Source: an uncultured Oscillospiraceae bacterium
Lineage (GTDB): Bacteria > Bacillota > Clostridia > Oscillospirales > Oscillospiraceae
Length of the DNA stretch: 39,932 nucleotides
Assembly (NCBI GenBank): GCA_910589085.1
Contig: CAJUSG010000017.1
Location: forward strand, 1 to 39,932
Reading direction: 5' to 3'
Positions 23,372-31,952 of this stretch are shown here, in pieces (the first letter of the stretch is position 1; the number at the start of each line of letters is the position of its first letter). The notes under the pieces were generated by a model. The model was given only the letters and a program-made list of their open reading frames with translations, made no database searches and was not told where the DNA came from. Position numbers and translations under genes: made by a program.

Positions 23372-24244
23372 TTATCCTTTGACAGAGCCGGCAGTGACCC
23401 CCTTGATGATGGATTTGGACAGGAAAATGTACACCACCATGACGGGCAGAATGGCCAGCAGGATGAACATGTAGACCTTGCCCAGGTCGAATTTGGAGTA
23501 GTCCGCCGACCGCAGCTGGGCGATCATGATGGGAACTGTTTTCAGCTCCGCCTTGTCCAGCAGCAGGGCGGGGAGGAAGTAGTTGTTCCAGGACTCCACA
23601 AAGGAGAAGATCATCTGAACGGCCAGGGCGGGCTTGAGCATGGGCAGAATGATGCGGTTGAAGGTATAAAACTCGTTGGAGCCGTCCACCCGGGCGGCGT
23701 CTATGATCTCCATGGGCAGGGTGCTCTCCATGTACTGCTTCATGTAGAAGAATACGATGGGGGCGGCGATGCTGGGGAGAATCAGGGGCAGGTAGCTGTT
23801 GGTCAGATGGAACTTGTAGCACAGCTGCACGAATCCGGCGGCGGAGACCTGCTTGGGAATGACCATAACCGCCATGATGAAGGTGAAGGCAGCTTTTTTC
23901 AGCCTGAAGTCGTAGGCGTGCAGTCCATAGGCTGTCAGGGCGGAGAAGTAGGTGGTCAGCAGGGCGGTGCAGGAGGCCACAAAGAAGCTGTTGAGCATAC
24001 CCCGGGGGATATTGATGGAGGCGTCGTTCCAGGCGTTTTTCAGATTGGTCAGGAAATTGCCCTGGGGCAGGAACTTGAAACCGCCCTGGAGGTCGGCGTT
24101 GGTGCGGCTGGCGTTGATAATAAGCATATAGAAGGAGAACAGGCACAGCACAGTGAGGAAAATCAGGATGGTGTAGACCACCCCGCGGCTGATGGCCAGC
24201 ATAAGGCGGGCTTGACGGCCCTCGTCCAGGTTTTTATTTGTCAT
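23372..24244 (-). CDS. Sugar ABC transporter permease, MalG-like
   Basis: This 290-residue inner subunit of a CUT1-type importer has six helices, starting with VYTILIFLTVLCLFSFYMLI. The EAA loop that contacts the ATPase reads ESTLPMEIIDAARVDGSNEFYTFNRIILPMLKPAL, matching EAAxxDGAxxxxxFxxixxP. The C-terminus ends SIIKGVTAGSVKG, normal for MalG proteins. AAGGAGG precedes the ATG. It lies 13 bp after the MalF-like gene and is last in the operon. No ATPase gene is nearby; such systems commonly share an MsmK-type ATPase encoded elsewhere. Confidence 0.92.
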   Translation of the reverse strand: MTNKNLDEGRQARLMLAISRGVVYTILIFLTVLCLFSFYMLIINASRTNADLQGGFKFLPQGNFLTNLKNAWNDASINIPRGMLNSFFVASCTALLTTYFSALTAYGLHAYDFRLKKAAFTFIMAVMVIPKQVSAAGFVQLCYKFHLTNSYLPLILPSIAAPIVFFYMKQYMESTLPMEIIDAARVDGSNEFYTFNRIILPMLKPALAVQMIFSFVESWNNYFLPALLLDKAELKTVPIMIAQLRSADYSKFDLGKVYMFILLAILPVMVVYIFLSKSIIKGVTAGSVKG

Positions 24245-24257
24245 GTTGTCCTCCTCC

Positions 24258-25205
24258 TTACCCGTCCTGTGGCTTGGTCAGGAATTTGAATACCACCAGG
24301 CTGAGGGCGCCGGTGATGATAAAGATAATGACCGAGATGGCGCCGGACATGCCGTAGTTTTTGCTGGCGCCCAGATAGTTGTTCAGGTACATAATCAGAG
24401 TTGTGGAGGAGCGGTTGGGGGTGCCTAGCCCGTTGGTAAGCACCTGCGGCACGTCGAACATCTGCAGGCCGCCGATGAGGGCGGTGATGACAGTGTAGAT
24501 CAGGATGGGCATCAGCAGGGGCAGCGTGACCCGGAAGAACACCTGGATGGATTTGGCCCCATCCATAACGGCCGCCTCAAACAGGCTCTGGTCGATGCCC
24601 ATGATGCCCGCCATAAGCAGAATGGTGGTATTGCCGAACCACATGAGGAAGTTCATCAGGCAGATAAGCCCCCGGACGGTAAACTTCATAGCGAAGAAGT
24701 CGATCACATGGTCGGACCAGCCCATCTGCACAATCAGCTGGTTCACCGGGCCCACATTGGAGAACAGGGTAAAAAACAGCATGGAGAAGGCGGAGGCCAT
24801 AATCAGGTTGGGCATATAGATGACCGCCTTGAAGAAGGCCTGCCCCTTGATCTTCAGCCGGGTGCTGGTGAAAAAGATGGCCAGCAGCAGGGCAATGATG
24901 ATCTGGGGGATGGCGCCGCCCAGCCACAGAGCGACGGTGTTGCCGGTATATTTCAGGATATCGATGCTGCCGTTGGAGTCGGGAGTGAAGAGCGTGATGT
25001 AGTTCTTCAGCCCCACAAAGTCCGGACCAATCTGGGTCAGGCCCTCCCGGTAATTTTCAAAAAAGCTGTTATAGATGGTCAACACCTGGGGGGTGAGGTG
25101 GAAAATTGCGTAGGTGATGAAAAAGGGGGCGATGAAGATGTAGCCCCACTTGGCGTAGCTGACGCTTTTGCGGCGTGGGGTGCTGAGCTTTTTGGGCCTG
25201 TCCAT
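24258..25205 (-). CDS. Sugar ABC transporter permease, MalF-like
   Basis: The partner permease has 315 residues from the ATG at 25205. That start has AAAGGAGG eight bases upstream; the longer ORF beginning at 25229 would put the ribosome-binding site inside the coding region. Six helices begin with YIFIAPFFITYAIFHLTP. The EAA loop is QSLFEAAVMDGAKSIQVFFRVTLPLLMPI. It forms the membrane channel with the MalG-like subunit and receives sugar from the lipoprotein encoded just upstream. A strong hairpin between the two genes may lower permease expression relative to the binding protein. Confidence 0.92.
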   Translation of the reverse strand: MDRPKKLSTPRRKSVSYAKWGYIFIAPFFITYAIFHLTPQVLTIYNSFFENYREGLTQIGPDFVGLKNYITLFTPDSNGSIDILKYTGNTVALWLGGAIPQIIIALLLAIFFTSTRLKIKGQAFFKAVIYMPNLIMASAFSMLFFTLFSNVGPVNQLIVQMGWSDHVIDFFAMKFTVRGLICLMNFLMWFGNTTILLMAGIMGIDQSLFEAAVMDGAKSIQVFFRVTLPLLMPILIYTVITALIGGLQMFDVPQVLTNGLGTPNRSSTTLIMYLNNYLGASKNYGMSGAISVIIFIITGALSLVVFKFLTKPQDG

Positions 25206-25244
25206 GGCGGATTCCTCCTTTTGTTTCATAGTGCGCCGGATGTG

Positions 25245-25276
25245 GGCTGAGGCAAGGCTTGCGCCTTGCCTCAGCC
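25245..25276 (-). terminator. Intercistronic hairpin between binding protein and permeases
   Basis: A perfect 14-bp stem (25245-25258 with 25263-25276, GGCTGAGGCAAGGC) has a TTGC loop and no T tract. Hairpins here commonly stabilise the binding-protein mRNA and reduce transcription into the permease genes. Confidence 0.65.
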
Positions 25277-25312
25277 GGTAGGTACCGCGCGGTCAGGCGG
25301 CAGTTATGTTGC

Positions 25313-26692
25313 TCAGGGGGTGACGATGCGGGGATACTTCTCGTTGATGTACTTGTAGAAGTTGCTCATAGCCTGCTCCTCGGTGACGGTGCCCTTGCAG
25401 TACTCGCGCCAGTTGGCCTGGAGGCCCTCGTTGAGCAGCTGGTCATAGACGGTCTGGTTCTCAAACTTGATATTGCCGGCCATCTCAGCGAACATGGCGG
25501 TATCGTTCTGGCCTCCCAGGAAGGCGTTGCCAAAGTTGGGGTCGTTGGCGTACTTGGCGTTGACGGCCTGGTTGTTGGAGAACTGGGCCTCCTTCTCCAC
25601 CAGCATGGAGCAGACCTCCTCGTCATTGATGAAGGTGTTCATGATGTCGGCCAGCATGGTGGGATTGTCGGAGCCGGAGGCGGCCAGCAGCCAGGTGCCG
25701 CCCCAGAAGTGGGCCTGGGGGCCCTCACAGATGGCCCAGTCGCCGGAGCAGCCCTTGTCGGGATCCTGGGCGTTGCCCATGGAGAAGTTGAAGTACCAGG
25801 CGGGGCCAAAGTAACACATGGCCTTGCCGTCGGCAAACATCTGGGCGGTGCACTCGTCGGACCAGATGTCGCAGTCCAGGGTGTAGCCCTTGTCGGAGAA
25901 GTCCTTGGCCTGCTTCATCCAGGTCTGGATGGAGGCGTCGATCTGCAGGTTGTTGTTGGCGTCCACCCAGGGGGCGGAGACATTGTTGGAGAATACCCGG
26001 TAGGTGGCGGCCTCAGAGGCGGTCATAAGATAGCCCTTGGCGGCGGCCTGCTCGGCCACGGCGTTGAACTTGTCCCAGTCGGACAGGGCGGCCTGAACCT
26101 CGGCGGGATCGTCGGTGCCCAGCACGTCCTTGGCGATGGAGCGGCGGTAAATCAGGCCGGCGGGGCAGCACTGGAAGGACACGCCCTTCACCACGCCGTT
26201 TTCGTCGGAGGCGGCCTGAACGGTATAGGGGTAGGTGTTGGAGAAGTCGGTGACGCCCAGCTTGGTCACATCCTGGGTGGCGCCGTTGTTGGTGTATTTT
26301 AGGATATAGTCGGCCTCGGCCAGGAACATATCCACCTTGTCGTCGTCAGCGGCGCCGGCCTGACCCATCAGAGCGGCATCCAGCTTGTCCTGGTAGGCGC
26401 CCTCGGTGTTGGGGGTGATGATCCAGTTGACCGTTACACCCTCGGGGACCTTATAATATTTTTCAAAGAAGCCCTTGAACTCCTCGTTCCAGGCGTAGAT
26501 GTTAAACACCTTGCCCTCCTTCAAGGGGGCGGGGTCGTTGGCGGGGGACGTGCCGGTGGAACCGCTGGTATTTGGAGTGGGATTGCTCCCGCTGTTAGAG
26601 GCGGGGGTGCCGCCGCAGCCGGCCAGCAGCGCCAGGGACATAGCGGAGGCCAGGATCAGGGACAGCACTTTTTTAGTTTTACTCGCTTTCAT
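25313..26692 (-). CDS. Sugar ABC transporter substrate-binding lipoprotein
   Basis: The 459-residue precursor has a lipoprotein signal with lipobox LLAGC (Cys26 lipidated), then a Ser/Gly/Pro-rich linker to about residue 57, and a two-lobed solute-binding domain of the CUT1 type (KVFNIYAWNEEFKGFFEKYY, YQDKLDAALMGQ, WSDECTAQMFADGKAMCYFGPAWYF, HFWGGTWLLAASGSDNPTM). Many Trp and Tyr residues fit stacking against sugar rings. AAGGAGGAG precedes the start. It is first in the transporter operon, downstream of the LacI gene. With a GH94 phosphorylase nearby, the ligand is probably a beta-glucoside oligosaccharide such as cellobiose. Confidence 0.92.
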   Translation of the reverse strand: MKASKTKKVLSLILASAMSLALLAGCGGTPASNSGSNPTPNTSGSTGTSPANDPAPLKEGKVFNIYAWNEEFKGFFEKYYKVPEGVTVNWIITPNTEGAYQDKLDAALMGQAGAADDDKVDMFLAEADYILKYTNNGATQDVTKLGVTDFSNTYPYTVQAASDENGVVKGVSFQCCPAGLIYRRSIAKDVLGTDDPAEVQAALSDWDKFNAVAEQAAAKGYLMTASEAATYRVFSNNVSAPWVDANNNLQIDASIQTWMKQAKDFSDKGYTLDCDIWSDECTAQMFADGKAMCYFGPAWYFNFSMGNAQDPDKGCSGDWAICEGPQAHFWGGTWLLAASGSDNPTMLADIMNTFINDEEVCSMLVEKEAQFSNNQAVNAKYANDPNFGNAFLGGQNDTAMFAEMAGNIKFENQTVYDQLLNEGLQANWREYCKGTVTEEQAMSNFYKYINEKYPRIVTP

Positions 26693-26766
26693 TTTTTCTC
26701 CTCCTTAAAAATTTTAAATACATTGTCTTCATGTGTAACCGCGCGGAATGTGCGGATTATCACCGT

Positions 26767-26813
26767 GATCCGGGGCTTTAGCCCCGGATCAAATGGCCAT
26801 GGCCATTTGATCC
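26767..26813. promoter_or_regulatory. Two interlocked palindromes between lacI and the transporter operon
   Basis: Palindrome 1 (26767-26790) has 11-bp arms GATCCGGGGCT around TT. Palindrome 2 (26786-26813) is a perfect 28-bp repeat centred on CCATGG. They share GGATC at 26786-26790, so in RNA only one can form fully. They lie just after the lacI stop and before the binding-protein gene, so they could be a terminator with an alternative fold. No clear T tract follows, which weakens a plain terminator reading. Confidence 0.55.
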
Positions 26814-26820
26814 ATGAGGT

Positions 26821-27843
26821 TTATTCCAAGGGAATTTCACCGATGCTCTTTCCCTCGATGAACTGTCCCGGGATGATGATTCTGTCCAGAAGGGTGGTCT
26901 TGGGGCGCTCAATCAGTTCCACCAGCCTGGCGGCGGCAGTTTTGCCCAGAACCGTGGTGTCCTGGCGGTAGGTGGTCAGCTTGGGGTTGGTCATGGAGGC
27001 CAGGCGGATCCCGTCGTAGCCGGCCACGGAGATGTCCTCCGGAACCCGGAGCCCGGCCTCCGCGATGGCGTTCAGACCGCCAATGCCGGAGAAATCGTCT
27101 GTAAACAGGATGCATGTGGGCCGGACGGGCAGGGCCAGCAGGGCCTTGGTTTCCTCCGCGCAGCGCTCCGGATCGTGGTATACGCCCTCCCGGACATACT
27201 GATCGGGGACGTTGATGCCCAGCTCGTCGCAGGTCCGGTAGAAGCCGGCCAGGCGGTTGCGGGTAACGGCGGTCATCTCTCCGTGGATGAAGGCGATGCG
27301 CCGGTGGCCCTTGCTGTAGGCGTACCGGACCAGGACATCGGTGCCCACCATGTTGTCGGACACCACAGAGATCCGGCCATCGAAGATATAGTCGATGGTG
27401 ACCACCGGCAGACTGGAGTGAATCAGCTCCAGCACCTGGGGGTCCTGAAAGTCCACACTGGCGATGACCGCGCCGTCTACCCCCCGGTAGCGGCAGTGCT
27501 GCAGATAAGTGGTGGGCCGGCGGCCCACATTGCGGTTGATAAAGGTGATGTCGTAGCCGTTGGCCTCCGCCTCCACCTTGAGGCTGTCCAGCATGGAGGA
27601 GAAGTACTCATGGGCCAGGCCGCTGCTGCGCTCGTCCACAAAGAGTACGCCGATGTTGTAGGTGCGGTTGGTTTTCAGAGCCCTGGCGGCGGAGTTGGCC
27701 AGGTATCCCATCTCATCGGCGATCTGGCAGATGCGCTCCCGGGTCTCAGGGCCGATGTCCTGCTGGCCGTTTAGGGCCTTGCTCACCGTGGCGACCGACA
27801 CATTGCAGCGCAGCGCGATATCCTTCATAGAGACCATCGGCAT
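26821..27843 (-). CDS. LacI-family sugar-responsive repressor
   Basis: The 340-residue protein has the LacI N-terminal helix-turn-helix and hinge (residues 4-60: SMKDIALRCNVSVATVSKAL, GPETRERICQIADEMGYLAN, SAARALKTN) and a periplasmic-binding-protein-like effector domain (YNIGVLFVDERSSG, VDGAVIASVDF, RIAFIHGEM, PTCILFTDDFSGIGGLNAIAE, ISVAGYDGIRLASMTNPKLTTYRQD). It lies between the ABC transporter operon (same strand, 128 bp downstream) and the divergent GH94 gene, so it probably represses both until the beta-glucoside or its product is present. Confidence 0.93.
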   Translation of the reverse strand: MPMVSMKDIALRCNVSVATVSKALNGQQDIGPETRERICQIADEMGYLANSAARALKTNRTYNIGVLFVDERSSGLAHEYFSSMLDSLKVEAEANGYDITFINRNVGRRPTTYLQHCRYRGVDGAVIASVDFQDPQVLELIHSSLPVVTIDYIFDGRISVVSDNMVGTDVLVRYAYSKGHRRIAFIHGEMTAVTRNRLAGFYRTCDELGINVPDQYVREGVYHDPERCAEETKALLALPVRPTCILFTDDFSGIGGLNAIAEAGLRVPEDISVAGYDGIRLASMTNPKLTTYRQDTTVLGKTAAARLVELIERPKTTLLDRIIIPGQFIEGKSIGEIPLE

Positions 27844-27915
27844 CCTCTCCCTCCCTGACGTTTTATGCCGTGTGTGAATTTTGCCGGCCGTTAACTTAAT
27901 CGTTATCGTAAACTA

Positions 27916-27944
27916 AGGATAAATCATTCTGCATAAAAAATCAA
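27916..27944 (-). promoter_or_regulatory. Promoter of lacI
   Basis: TTGATT (27944-27939), a 17-bp spacer and TATCCT (27921-27916) on the minus strand lie about 75 bp before the start codon. The leader contains ACGATAACGATTAAGTTAACG, which resembles the motif CGTTTAAGTAACG read on the same strand near 28194-28182, so both may be LacI-type sites. The rest of 27945-28130 holds no gene. Confidence 0.5.
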
Positions 27945-28131
27945 GTGCTATTTTCTGATTTTGGGGCAAAATATCGAAATTTGTAGGAATTACACAGAGC
28001 GAAAAGGAGATAATTGGAAGTTTTGACTAAAAACTTGGACCGGGAACCTGCGGCATGGAGCACATGAGAAGCAAAGGTCAGACGGAGAAAAGAGGATTTT
28101 TGAAAAAATGCAGATTTTCCTAAAAAAATCC

Positions 28132-28189
28132 TTGCATTTTGTGAGAAAATCGGGTATTCTACTTCTGCAATAAGGTGTTGCAACGTTAC
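28132..28189 (+). promoter_or_regulatory. Promoter and candidate LacI operator of the GH94 gene
   Basis: TTGCAT (28132-28137), a 17-bp spacer and TATTCT (28155-28160) give a start near 28167. GCAACGTTAC (28180-28189) follows just downstream, a near palindrome with a central CG as in many LacI-family operators. That position suits repression by the divergent LacI protein. Confidence 0.5.
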
Positions 28190-28249
28190 TTAAACGATTG
28201 CGGCCAGGGAATGTTTTTGTCAACGAAGTTTTGGGGAGGGAAGATTGAT

Positions 28250-30688
28250 ATGCAATTTGGACACTTTGATGATGAGCGAAGAGAGTACGTGATTGAGACG
28301 CCGCGCACCCCGCTGCCATGGGTTAATTATCTGGGGTCAGAGGAATTTTTTGCAATTCTTTCCAATACCGCCGGCGGATACTGCTTCTATAAGGACGCGC
28401 GGCTCCGGCGGCTCACCCGCTATCGCTATAACGCCTGTCCCCTGGATGCGGACGGCTTCCATGTGTATGTGCGGGACGGGGAGACGGTGTGGAATCCCGG
28501 GTGGCAGCCGTCTCAAACCCCGCTGGACCGCTATCAGTGCCGGCACGGGATGGGGTACACCGTCATTGAGGGGGCGAAGGGGGCGGTGGCCGTTCGGCAG
28601 GAGCTGTTTGTCCCCAGAGGAGACAGCTGTCTGCTCATGCGGCTGACGGTGACCAACGAGACGCAGGACACGAAGGAGATCGACCTGTTTCCTTATGTGG
28701 AGTTCTGCTTCTGGGATGCCATGGACGACGCCACCAACCTGCAGCGCAACCTGTCCATCGGTGAGGTGGAGGTCTGCGGCAGGGCGATATACCACAAGAC
28801 GGAGTACCGGGAGCGCCGGGACCACTATGCGGTGCTGTGGGCCGACCGGGACCCGGACGGCTTCGACACCGCCCGGGACGCCTTTATTGGCGTGTACGGC
28901 AGCCCCGCTAGGCCGGAGGCCGTGGTGAACGGCGGATGTACCGGCAGCACCGCCCAGGGCTGGGCGCCTGTGGGGGCTATGCAGTTCCATCTGAAGCTGG
29001 AGGGCGGAGGAGAGGAGCAGATCATCCTGGGACTGGGCTATGTGGAGAACAGCCAGGAGGAGAAGTGGGCGGCGCCCGGGGTTGTCAACAAGGCCAGGGC
29101 GGAGGCCATGATGGACCGGTATGCCGGCGGCGGACACTTCGACGATGCCCTGCGGGCTCTGGGCCGCTTCTGGGAGGGGCTGCTGTCCATTTTCAGCCTC
29201 CAGTCCGGGGAGGAGAAGCTGGACCGGATGGTAAATATCTGGAATCAGTACCAGTGTATGGTCACCTTCAACATGAGCCGCTCGGCCAGCTACTTTGAGA
29301 GCGGCATGGGGCGGGGGATGGGCTTTCGGGATTCCTGCCAGGATCTGCTGGGCTTTGTCCATATGATTCCCCAGCGGGCGCGGGAGCGGCTGCTGGACAT
29401 TGCCGCCACCCAATTCCCCGATGGCAGCGCCTACCACCAGTATCAGCCCCTGACCAAGCGGGGAAATCTGGCTGTGGGGAGCGGGTTTAACGACGATCCC
29501 CTCTGGATGATCGCCGGTACCGACGCGTACCTCCGTGAGACAGGCGACTGGAGTATCCTGCGGGAGCCGGTTCCTTTTGACAACGACGAGGCGCTGGCTC
29601 AGCCCCTGATGGAGCACCTGCGCCGGAGCTTCCGGTATACGCTCACCCACCTGGGACCCCATGGACTGCCGCTGATCGGCCGGGCGGATTGGAACGACTG
29701 CCTGAATCTCAACTGCTTCTCTGAGCGCCCGGGGGAGAGCTTTCAGATCACCGGCCCCAGCGAGGGACCGGTGGCGGAGAGCGTATTTATCGCGGGCATG
29801 TTCGTAAAGTATGGCCGGGTGTATGGAGACATCTGCCGGCATATGGGCCTGGAGGACGAGGCGGCTGAGGCGGAGCGGGCCGTGCTGGAGATGGAGCAGA
29901 CCGTGCTCCGCCACGGCTGGGACGGCGCGTGGTTCCTGCGGGCCTATGATGCCTTCAGCCGCCCGGTGGGGAGCGAGTCCTGCGAGGAGGGACAGATCTT
30001 TATTGAGCCCCAGGGTATGTGTGTCATGGCTGGGATTGGAACTGCGGGCGGACAGGCGGAGCGGGCGCTGAAAAGCGTGGAGGAGCGGCTGGATACCCAG
30101 TATGGCATTATGCTGCAGCAGCCCCCATACTCCGGCTACCGGCTGGAGCTGGGGGAGATCAGCAGCTACCCTCCCGGCTACAAGGAGAACGCCGGAATCT
30201 TCTGCCACAACAACCCCTGGATTACCTGCGCGGAGACGGTGCTGGGACATGGGGACCGGGCTTTTCAGGTGTACCGCCGCACCTGCCCGGCCTATGTGGA
30301 GGAGTTCAGCGAGATCCACCGGACAGAGCCCTATGTGTACAGCCAGATGGTGGCGGGGCGGGACGCAGCCTCCTTTGGTGAGGCGAAAAACAGCTGGCTT
30401 ACAGGTACTGCCGCCTGGAGCTTTCTCAGCATCAGCCAGAGCATTTTAGGGATCAGGCCGGAGCTGGACGGTCTGCGGATTGATCCCTGTATCCCCCGGA
30501 CCTTAAAGGGATACAGGGTTACCCGCGCCTTCCGGGGGGCGGTGTATCAGATTACGGTGGACAATACCGCCGGAGTGGAGCGGGGGATAGCCTCCATCAC
30601 CGTGGACGGAACCGCTCTGGAGGGGCAGCTCCTGCCCCTGGCGGCGCCGGGAAGCACCGTGTCTGTACAGGTGACGATGGGCGGATGA
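28250..30688 (+). CDS. GH94 cellobiose phosphorylase-like enzyme
   Basis: GH94 enzymes split a beta-linked glucoside with phosphate, giving alpha-glucose 1-phosphate and a shorter sugar without spending ATP. The protein has 812 residues from the ATG at 28250 (GGGAGGG ten bases upstream), the length of clostridial cellobiose phosphorylase. Family motifs run in order: FDDERREYVIETPRTPLPWVNYLG at the N-terminus, GRGMGFRDSCQD, YHQYQPLTKRGN, GSGFNDDPLWM, and RADWNDCLN, whose Asp483 is the general acid, at the number known in the Clostridium thermocellum enzyme. There is no signal peptide, so it acts on imported sugar. Cellobiose is most likely; laminaribiose or longer cellodextrins are possible. 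Confidence 0.9.
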   Translation: MQFGHFDDERREYVIETPRTPLPWVNYLGSEEFFAILSNTAGGYCFYKDARLRRLTRYRYNACPLDADGFHVYVRDGETVWNPGWQPSQTPLDRYQCRHGMGYTVIEGAKGAVAVRQELFVPRGDSCLLMRLTVTNETQDTKEIDLFPYVEFCFWDAMDDATNLQRNLSIGEVEVCGRAIYHKTEYRERRDHYAVLWADRDPDGFDTARDAFIGVYGSPARPEAVVNGGCTGSTAQGWAPVGAMQFHLKLEGGGEEQIILGLGYVENSQEEKWAAPGVVNKARAEAMMDRYAGGGHFDDALRALGRFWEGLLSIFSLQSGEEKLDRMVNIWNQYQCMVTFNMSRSASYFESGMGRGMGFRDSCQDLLGFVHMIPQRARERLLDIAATQFPDGSAYHQYQPLTKRGNLAVGSGFNDDPLWMIAGTDAYLRETGDWSILREPVPFDNDEALAQPLMEHLRRSFRYTLTHLGPHGLPLIGRADWNDCLNLNCFSERPGESFQITGPSEGPVAESVFIAGMFVKYGRVYGDICRHMGLEDEAAEAERAVLEMEQTVLRHGWDGAWFLRAYDAFSRPVGSESCEEGQIFIEPQGMCVMAGIGTAGGQAERALKSVEERLDTQYGIMLQQPPYSGYRLELGEISSYPPGYKENAGIFCHNNPWITCAETVLGHGDRAFQVYRRTCPAYVEEFSEIHRTEPYVYSQMVAGRDAASFGEAKNSWLTGTAAWSFLSISQSILGIRPELDGLRIDPCIPRTLKGYRVTRAFRGAVYQITVDNTAGVERGIASITVDGTALEGQLLPLAAPGSTVSVQVTMGG

Positions 30689-30719
30689 TTTCCAAGCCCT
30701 CCGAAAAGGTCCGTGGTCC

Positions 30720-30748
30720 TTGACATTTATTTGGAATAATGCCATAAT
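30720..30748 (+). promoter_or_regulatory. Promoter of pfkA
   Basis: TTGACA (30720-30725), a 17-bp spacer and CATAAT (30743-30748) lie about 70 bp before the pfkA start. This strong unregulated-looking promoter shows that pfkA need not depend on read-through from the GH94 gene. Confidence 0.75.
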
Positions 30749-30818
30749 TGGGACGGAACGGTCAGGCAGTTCCGCCGGGTGGCGGAGGACCGCAATCGGA
30801 TAAGGAGGCTGTTATATT

Positions 30819-31829
30819 ATGGGTGACAGAATCAAGAGAATCGGCGTACTGACCAGCGGCGGAGACGCGCCGGGTATGAACGCGGCAGTTCGGGCGGTGG
30901 TGCGGACCGCCGTGGGGCAGGGCATCGAGTGTATCGGAATCCGGCGGGGCTGGAGCGGCCTGATCAGCAGCGACTTTGTCCAGCTGGACGGAAACAGCGT
31001 CAGCCGGATCATCAACAAGGGCGGCACCATGCTGTATACCGCCCGCAGCGAGGAGTTCATGGACCACACCGGCCGGGAGAAGGCCATTGGCACCTGCAAG
31101 CTGCTGGGGCTGGACGGCATTGTGGCCATCGGCGGTGACGGCACCTTCCGGGGGGCGCTGGCCCTGTCCCGCCAGGTGGCGGAGCACGGGAACAAGCTTT
31201 CTGTGGTGGGCATTCCCGCCACCATTGACAACGACATCGGCTGTTCCCACTACACCATCGGCTTCGACACCGCCTGCAACACCTGCATTGAGTGCATCGA
31301 CAAGCTGCGGGACACCATGCAGTCCCACGAGCGCTGCTCCGTGGTGGAGGTAATGGGCCGCCATGCCGGACACCTGGCCCTGTATGTGGGCCTGGCGGTG
31401 GGCGCTACCGCAGTGCTGATTCCCGAGCGGCCGGTGGACTTTGAGCGGGATGTGATTGAAAATATCCGGCGGGCCCGCCTGGCCGGCACCACACACTATA
31501 TGATCGTGGTGGCCGAAGGCGCCGGCAAAGCCTTCTATATCGGCGAACAGATTCATGAGGCCATCGGCATCGACCCCCGGGTCACTGTCCTGGGCCACAT
31601 TCAGCGGGGCGGCTCTCCCTCCGCCCGGGACCGGGAGACCGCCAGCCGCATGGGATACACCGCGGTGGAGGCCATAGTCGCCAACAAGGGCAACCGCATC
31701 GTGGTCTCCAAAGACGGACGGATTACCGACCTGGATATGGAGGAGGCTCTGGCCGAGACCAAGGAGTTCCAGATGGAGCGCTACGACATCCTGGAGGCCC
31801 TGACCAACAACGGCATCAGCAGATTTTAA
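30819..31829 (+). CDS. pfkA: 6-phosphofructokinase
   Basis: PfkA phosphorylates fructose 6-phosphate to the 1,6-bisphosphate, the committed step of glycolysis. The 336-residue protein carries LTSGGDAPGMNAA at the N-terminus, VAIGGDGTFRGA (Gly108, as in ATP-using enzymes; PPi enzymes have Asp), PATIDNDI with catalytic Asp137, IGFDTA, VEVMGRHAGHLAL and GHIQRGGSPSARDR. One residue is odd: the position that is Gly in ATP enzymes and Lys in PPi enzymes (PGTIDND or PKTIDND) is Ala134. AAGGAGG is ten bases before the ATG. It follows the GH94 gene but has its own promoter and terminator. Confidence 0.95.
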   Translation: MGDRIKRIGVLTSGGDAPGMNAAVRAVVRTAVGQGIECIGIRRGWSGLISSDFVQLDGNSVSRIINKGGTMLYTARSEEFMDHTGREKAIGTCKLLGLDGIVAIGGDGTFRGALALSRQVAEHGNKLSVVGIPATIDNDIGCSHYTIGFDTACNTCIECIDKLRDTMQSHERCSVVEVMGRHAGHLALYVGLAVGATAVLIPERPVDFERDVIENIRRARLAGTTHYMIVVAEGAGKAFYIGEQIHEAIGIDPRVTVLGHIQRGGSPSARDRETASRMGYTAVEAIVANKGNRIVVSKDGRITDLDMEEALAETKEFQMERYDILEALTNNGISRF

Positions 31830-31838
31830 AGCGGACAG

Positions 31839-31871
31839 AAAAGCCCGGACGGTATTTCCGTCCGGGCTTTT
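31839..31871 (+). terminator. Intrinsic terminator after pfkA
   Basis: AAAAGCCCGGACGG (31839-31852) pairs with 31858-31871 across a TATTT loop and ends in TTTTT. It lies 10 bp past the pfkA stop. Confidence 0.92.
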
Positions 31872-31952
31872 TACACGCATCCTGTGGGAGCAGATATCGT
31901 CCGCCCTCCGCTATTGTAACGCCGGATATCATTCAGATGAATAATATCCGCC

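Noticed and set aside
28337..30319. 660-codon minus-strand ORF opposite the GH94 gene
   Set aside because: The plus strand encodes all GH94 motifs including the catalytic WND; the opposite frame is compositional.
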